From the NCBI GenBank assembly GCA_030432295.1, contig JAUIHI010000001.1:248001-312000 (forward strand): a stretch of DNA of 64,000 nucleotides, given 5' to 3'. The notes below the pieces were generated by a model. The model saw only the letters and a list, made by a program, of their open reading frames with translations, was not told the DNA's origin and made no database searches. The position numbers were made by a program, and so were the translations under genes. Within the stretch, counting starts at the first letter, position 1. Each line of letters opens with the position of its first letter. Shown here piece by piece: positions 60,530-64,000 of this stretch. This DNA is from Anaerolineae bacterium. Lineage in GTDB: Bacteria; Chloroflexota; Anaerolineae; Caldilineales; Caldilineaceae.

Positions 60530-61276
60530 TCACTCTCTAGCTGCTTCTGCCAGCGCCCGCTCGCGTACAATCTCCGCCATTGCCAGCCGATATTCGGCGC
60601 TGCCCTTCCAGTTGTCCGGGGGATTGAGGGGGCTGCCAGCCAGCAGTGGGCGATTCCCCAGACCGCAGAGCGCAACCCTCTCGACGCCATCGCCAACGAC
60701 TGCCACCGCGGCCACAATGCAGCGGTCCGACGGGGTGCGGGCGATGCGGGCGTGGCCGGCGCGCAGAGCGCGAACGGGGAGGGTGACGGCGGTGATGAGG
60801 TGGTGGGCTGAGGGGATGACGAAATCAGCCAGGGCCGTGACTGTTTCCCCTTCGCCGTCGCTGGCGATCACCGACGCGTCCAGGGCCAGGAGCGCGGCGT
60901 AAAATTCGCTGTCGGTTTCGGCGGAAGCAACGACGCCACCGACTGTGGCCGCGTTGCGCAGATTGACCGGCCCCTCGTATTGGGCCGCGCGGCGCAGGAT
61001 GCCACCGGCCAACTCCCCAGCCAGGGGATGGCTGCCCACGTCGCTGAGTGTGGCGGTCGCGCCGATGTGCAGGCGATCACCGGTCTCGACAATCTGATGC
61101 AGCCCCAGGGCCGCCAAATCCACAACGCCGTCCACATCGGTGACGGTCCGGGTTTCCATATCGCCCACCAGTTGAGATCCGCCAGCCAGGGGACGCAGCC
61201 GCACATCTGTGCGCCGCAACAACGCGACTGCCTCCGCCAATGAATCGGGTTTGTGATATTCGTTCAGAAGTGCCAT
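60530..61276 (-). CDS. CoxM-like FAD-binding subunit (orphan)
   Basis: A 248-residue protein of the molybdopterin-dehydrogenase FAD-binding family (CoxM/XdhB). Family motifs: LRPLAGGSQLVGDME (AGGT-x-L type) and the NLRNAATVGGVVASAETDSEFYAALLALDASV segment that binds FAD, then LITAVTLPVRALRAGHARI. Normally it joins a large molybdenum subunit and a 2Fe-2S subunit; neither is in the window, so it is either an orphan or a partner of distant genes. It is co-directional with the epimerase gene upstream, separated by a palindrome. Confidence 0.85.
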   Translation of the reverse strand: MALLNEYHKPDSLAEAVALLRRTDVRLRPLAGGSQLVGDMETRTVTDVDGVVDLAALGLHQIVETGDRLHIGATATLSDVGSHPLAGELAGGILRRAAQYEGPVNLRNAATVGGVVASAETDSEFYAALLALDASVIASDGEGETVTALADFVIPSAHHLITAVTLPVRALRAGHARIARTPSDRCIVAAVAVVGDGVERVALCGLGNRPLLAGSPLNPPDNWKGSAEYRLAMAEIVRERALAEAARE

Positions 61277-61308
61277 TTCTCTTCATTCGCTCCCGTTTTG
61301 GAACAAAA

Positions 61309-61370
61309 GACGGCAGACGGAAGACGAACGTACTGTCCCACCGTTCGTCTTCCGTCTATCGTCCGCCGTC
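61309..61370. repeat. GACGGCAGACGGAAGACGAACG palindrome family
   Basis: CAGACGGAAGACGAACG (61314-61330) and CGTTCGTCTTCCGTC (61342-61356) are complementary, extended by GACGGC and GCCGTC. It lies between the epimerase and CoxM-like genes and overlaps the epimerase stop at 61369-61371. Confidence 0.75.
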
Positions 61371-62364
61371 AGCCATCACCTGTCAATTTTACCAATAACT
61401 CCGCTTCCCGCTCCGCCGACAACCCCGCCCGCCAGGTGTGATCCGCGGGTCGGCTCTGCGCCCATCCGAGGGTAGCCGCCACTGTCTCGGCCACGGGCCG
61501 AAAGGTCAACCCGGCCCCGATGGCCCGGCTGCAATCGTAGCGGGAGAAGCCGTCGTATTCTGGCCCATTGCCGATCCAAAGGGGAAGCTGGCTCCAGGGC
61601 TGGACTTCGTTTTCGCGCAGAAACTCTTCCCCCGCCCAGACGAAACTGGCGTTGCTGTGGCTGATCTCCTGGCAGGTCTCCAGCAGACCGCCGAGGGTTG
61701 CCGGTGTGCCCGGTCCGCTGGCGTTGAAGACGCCGGGAATGCGCTGCTCCGCCACCCGCACCATCCATTCGGCCAAATCCCGCACATCCGTAAATTCCAC
61801 CGGATAGTCGGCGGGCGCAGGCGCAAGCAGATCGCCCCCCTTTGCCACCCGCACGGGCCAATAGGTGAAGCGGTCCGTGGGATCGTGGGGGCCGACAATC
61901 AACCCTGGGCGGATAACCGCTACCCGTCCAGGCATGGCGGCTTGGGCGGCCTGTTCGCTCAGCACTTTGAGCGGGCCGTAGGTGTCGCCGGTGATCTCCT
62001 CGATTGTCGGGTCATCCATTGTGGCCAGGGGTGCGTCTTCGTTCTGGTTCGGCTTGGCAAAGCTGGCGTAGGCCGAGAGGGAGGAGACAAATGTGTAATG
62101 TTCCACAGCGCCGGCCAGGAGCCGGGCCGAGTCTGTCACCAGCCGGGGCACATAGCCGCTGGGATCGATGACCGCATCCCAGCGCCGTCCTTCCAGCGCA
62201 GAGAGATCGCCGTCCCGGTTCCCCCGGAGTTTTTCCACGTCCGGGAAGAGTTCTGGGCCGTGCTGGCCCCGGTTGAAGAGGGTGACTTCGTGGCCCCGGG
62301 CCAGCGCAGCTTCGACTGTATGGCGGCCTAGAAAGACGGTCCCGCCGAGGATGAGGAGGTTCAC
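61369..62364 (-). CDS. NAD-dependent epimerase/dehydratase-like (isoflavone-reductase-type) protein
   Basis: A 331-residue Rossmann reductase. Cofactor-binding LLILGGTVFLGRHTVEAAL (about residues 3-21) and RGHEVTLFNRGQHGPE are clear; VIDPSGYVPRLVTDSARLL and FVSSLSAYASF follow. The usual YxxxK is replaced by TYGPLKVLSEQA, where Tyr and Lys are present as Y-G-P-L-K, consistent with the extended SDR group. GTG 62364 is chosen with GAGAGGAAA upstream; a longer frame starts at ATG 62418, inside the DUF624-like gene. Substrate unknown. Confidence 0.85.
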   Translation of the reverse strand: MNLLILGGTVFLGRHTVEAALARGHEVTLFNRGQHGPELFPDVEKLRGNRDGDLSALEGRRWDAVIDPSGYVPRLVTDSARLLAGAVEHYTFVSSLSAYASFAKPNQNEDAPLATMDDPTIEEITGDTYGPLKVLSEQAAQAAMPGRVAVIRPGLIVGPHDPTDRFTYWPVRVAKGGDLLAPAPADYPVEFTDVRDLAEWMVRVAEQRIPGVFNASGPGTPATLGGLLETCQEISHSNASFVWAGEEFLRENEVQPWSQLPLWIGNGPEYDGFSRYDCSRAIGAGLTFRPVAETVAATLGWAQSRPADHTWRAGLSAEREAELLVKLTGDG

Positions 62365-62414
62365 GCGGTTGGGTTTCCTCTCTGCAAAAGTGAAAGCGGT
62401 TGGCAGAATCCCAT

Positions 62415-63041
62415 TCAAACTCCCGGTGGCGGTGGCGGAGCCAGACCCTTATCTTCCAGCAACTTCACCAGCCCCACATTGGCCGCCACAGCCACGGACG
62501 CGGGCATGAGCAGGAAGATGGGCAGGACAGTGGCAAAGCTGATGATAATCAATGCGATTTGGAAGATCAGCATCAGAAATGTGTAGAGCGGGTGTTGCAG
62601 CGCCAAAATAAAAGCGTTGCGCATGAGCAGACGCAGGCTGGGGTCTTCTTGCTGCCAGAAGAGGGGCAGAAAATATTGGCTGCCCATCATCAACAGGACA
62701 ATCACCCACAGCCATAGAATTGTTACAAGACGGGACCAGGTGGCAGCGCTGTTGGCATAGAAGACAATATTCAGAATTACCGCCACGTGCAGCAGCAGGC
62801 TTGTCCCCACCAGCAGCCAACTGCGCTTGATCTGGCCTTTGGCTGCATCCCAGAAGAAACCGGAATCGACCCGTTTGTAGTTGGCCGAGCGATTGGCGGC
62901 TGCGTTCAGCCCCGCGGCCACCGGCGCGGCGGGCAGGATCAGCAGTGTGCCTGCCCACCAGAGCACGCTGAGCCAGACCCAGAGGAAGAGTTCGTCGTAC
63001 AATACTTTGATGGTACGCCACATGGACGGGAATGCTTTCAT
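62415..63041 (-). CDS. DUF624 (YesL-like) membrane protein
   Basis: A 208-residue protein with about five membrane helices: LFLWVWLSVLWWAGTLLILPAAPVAAGL, SWLLVGTSLLLHVAVILNIVFY, VTILWLWVIVLLMMGSQYF and YTFLMLIFQIALIIISFATVLPIFLLMPAS. The spacing of the first hairpin with APVAAGLNAAANRSANYKRVDS is like DUF624/YesL proteins, which often sit near sugar transporters. It ends with PPPPPG. It overlaps the epimerase frame region and is just downstream of the PAP2 gene on the same strand. Confidence 0.7.
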   Translation of the reverse strand: MKAFPSMWRTIKVLYDELFLWVWLSVLWWAGTLLILPAAPVAAGLNAAANRSANYKRVDSGFFWDAAKGQIKRSWLLVGTSLLLHVAVILNIVFYANSAATWSRLVTILWLWVIVLLMMGSQYFLPLFWQQEDPSLRLLMRNAFILALQHPLYTFLMLIFQIALIIISFATVLPIFLLMPASVAVAANVGLVKLLEDKGLAPPPPPGV

Positions 63042-63081
63042 GGGAAGTCCGATTCTGAGATGAAAAGATGATGAGAAAAGA

Positions 63082-64000
63082 TTATTCCGTGGAGGCCAGC
63101 CCCAGCCGCACAAAGAGCGCCGGGAGCCACCAGCTAATGGTCAGGCCGATCAGCGCGTAGCGGACGACGCGCAGACTGCTTTCGATCAGATGGCCGCCGT
63201 CGATGGCGCCAAAGAGAGCCCGCAGCCCGGCCCAGACCAGAACGAGCAAAAACAGGCCGATCAGATAGCGCCCGATCTTCTGGGCTGGGCTGCCCGCGAC
63301 GGCAAAACCGACCTGCCGTTTCTCCCGGTCGAACCCGATCAGCGCGCCGAGAATCAGGCCGGCTTCGGTGGATGCGTTCTCCACGGGCCAGGCCCTGCCG
63401 CCGCTGGGCATCACCACCAGGGCCAACACGGACAGTATCACAGCCAGGGCAGTGACCTGTCGGGAAGAGAGACGGCTATACCAACCGGCCAGGCGGGGTT
63501 CAACCCAAAGGGACGCCCACAAAAAAATCAGACCAATCAGCAGCCCGGCCAGCACATCCGCTGGGTAGTGGACGGCCAAATAGAGGCGGCTGAACGAAAT
63601 CGATGCGATCAGCCAGAGGGCCAATGCAGGCAGCCAGCGTATGGCTCGACGCAGGCTCCACCCGGCGTAGCCCCACAGCATCACACTCAATTGGGCGTGA
63701 CCGCTGGGCAGTCCGTAGCCCACCTCTTCTACCAGCGCGATTTCTAACGGCGGGCGGGGCACACGGAAGATATTTTTGAGCGCCTCGTTTGTCCACGTGC
63801 CCAGCATCAGCAGATAGGCCAGCCGACGCCCGATCTGTTTGTTGTAGAGCCAATAGATGGCAGGTGGCGCGATGAGAAAAAACTCCTCTTGGCCCAGAAA
63901 GGCGATAGCGAGAAAGTAATAGTTGAGTAGGGGCGTGCGCCACTGGGCCAGATTCTCCAGAAAGCCCTGTCCGCCAATCACCCAGTCGTGTAGAAAGTCC
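63082..64000 (-). CDS. PAP2-family membrane phosphatase (5' end uncertain)
   Basis: A PAP2/lipid-phosphatase-fold membrane enzyme. The three signature motifs are visible: KNIFRVPRPP, GYGLPSGHAQLS and SRLYLAVHYPADVLAG, with catalytic His residues in the last two. About eight hydrophobic helices follow. Such enzymes dephosphorylate phosphatidic acid, undecaprenyl diphosphate or similar lipids on the outer face of the membrane. GTG 63981 is a possible start (299 residues), but the frame stays open to the right edge (reading DFLHDW), so the gene may begin beyond the window. It precedes the DUF624-like gene. Confidence 0.88.
   Translation of the reverse strand, partial: DFLHDWVIGGQGFLENLAQWRTPLLNYYFLAIAFLGQEEFFLIAPPAIYWLYNKQIGRRLAYLLMLGTWTNEALKNIFRVPRPPLEIALVEEVGYGLPSGHAQLSVMLWGYAGWSLRRAIRWLPALALWLIASISFSRLYLAVHYPADVLAGLLIGLIFLWASLWVEPRLAGWYSRLSSRQVTALAVILSVLALVVMPSGGRAWPVENASTEAGLILGALIGFDREKRQVGFAVAGSPAQKIGRYLIGLFLLVLVWAGLRALFGAIDGGHLIESSLRVVRYALIGLTISWWLPALFVRLGLASTE

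Overview
The window is high-GC bacterial DNA, densely coded, with about 55 protein genes and no rRNA, tRNA or CRISPR array that I could find by eye. Both ends cut into a gene. The gene content fits a heterotrophic member of the Chloroflexota, perhaps an Anaerolineae or Caldilineae relative: a bacterial mevalonate gene pair, a secreted protease with Thr/Pro linkers and a C-terminal VYLPAVQR tail, many small sugar-acid enzymes, and very many intergenic palindromes. This placement is inference from remembered family distributions, not a search result.

Layout. 0-6 kb: a truncated UbiA-like membrane protein, enoyl-CoA hydratase, LLM-class oxidoreductase, a sugar isomerase/epimerase, a C39-like peptidase pair and a Gfo/Idh/MocA oxidoreductase. 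6-11 kb (minus strand): polar amino acid ABC transporter with a dimethylargininase-like enzyme and an ArgE/DapE-like peptidase, a plausible import-and-degrade unit for arginine-type compounds. 11-20.7 kb (minus strand): a run resembling the ole beta-lactone/olefin pathway (FabH/OleA-like, OleC-like and OleD-like enzymes) together with an ATP-grasp ligase, two GNAT proteins, a metallo-beta-lactamase-fold hydrolase and a small-molecule kinase, but without an OleB alpha/beta hydrolase. 21-24.5 kb: HMG-CoA synthase and class II HMG-CoA reductase. 24.6-29 kb: a four-gene membrane operon with two degenerate complex I antiporter-like subunits. 29.1-30 kb: a GrdB/PrdB-family protein read through an in-frame TGA, almost certainly a selenoprotein. 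30-40 kb (plus strand): ABC exporter, orphan DNA methyltransferase, mannonate dehydratase, FtsH, Rieske oxygenase and a DEAD-box helicase with a terminator-like hairpin in its leader. 40-45 kb (minus strand): desaturase, AlkD-like repair protein, aldo/keto reductase, beta-propeller protein and aspartoacylase-like enzyme. 45-52 kb (plus strand): a rifampicin-phosphotransferase-like enzyme, a TumE-type toxin-antitoxin pair, HEAT-like protein, MscS channel and MOSC protein. 52-64 kb: divergent enolase with a D-2-hydroxyacid dehydrogenase, CapA-like protein, modular S1 protease, TrmH methyltransferase, orphan CoxM-like FAD protein, an epimerase, a DUF624-like protein and a PAP2 phosphatase.

Repeats are the second theme. 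Several palindrome families recur: (a) a 33-38 bp hairpin built on AAGTTCGACTTTT, four copies, each at the 5' end of a gene; (b) a roughly 130-165 bp element with GCGCCGGTTGAGTAG ends, three copies; (c) a TGGGGA-rich element; (d) an element with TTTGTATACACGGAT arms. Copies of (c) and (d) lie inside two coding genes in frame, adding about 18-24 residues, and other palindromes supply stop codons and last residues of neighbouring genes. This resembles the coding palindromic elements known from Rickettsia and is one of the most unusual aspects of the window.

Strongest leads: the UGA/SECIS selenoprotein at 29.2-30.0 kb, the ole-like cluster lacking OleB, and the in-frame palindromic insertions.
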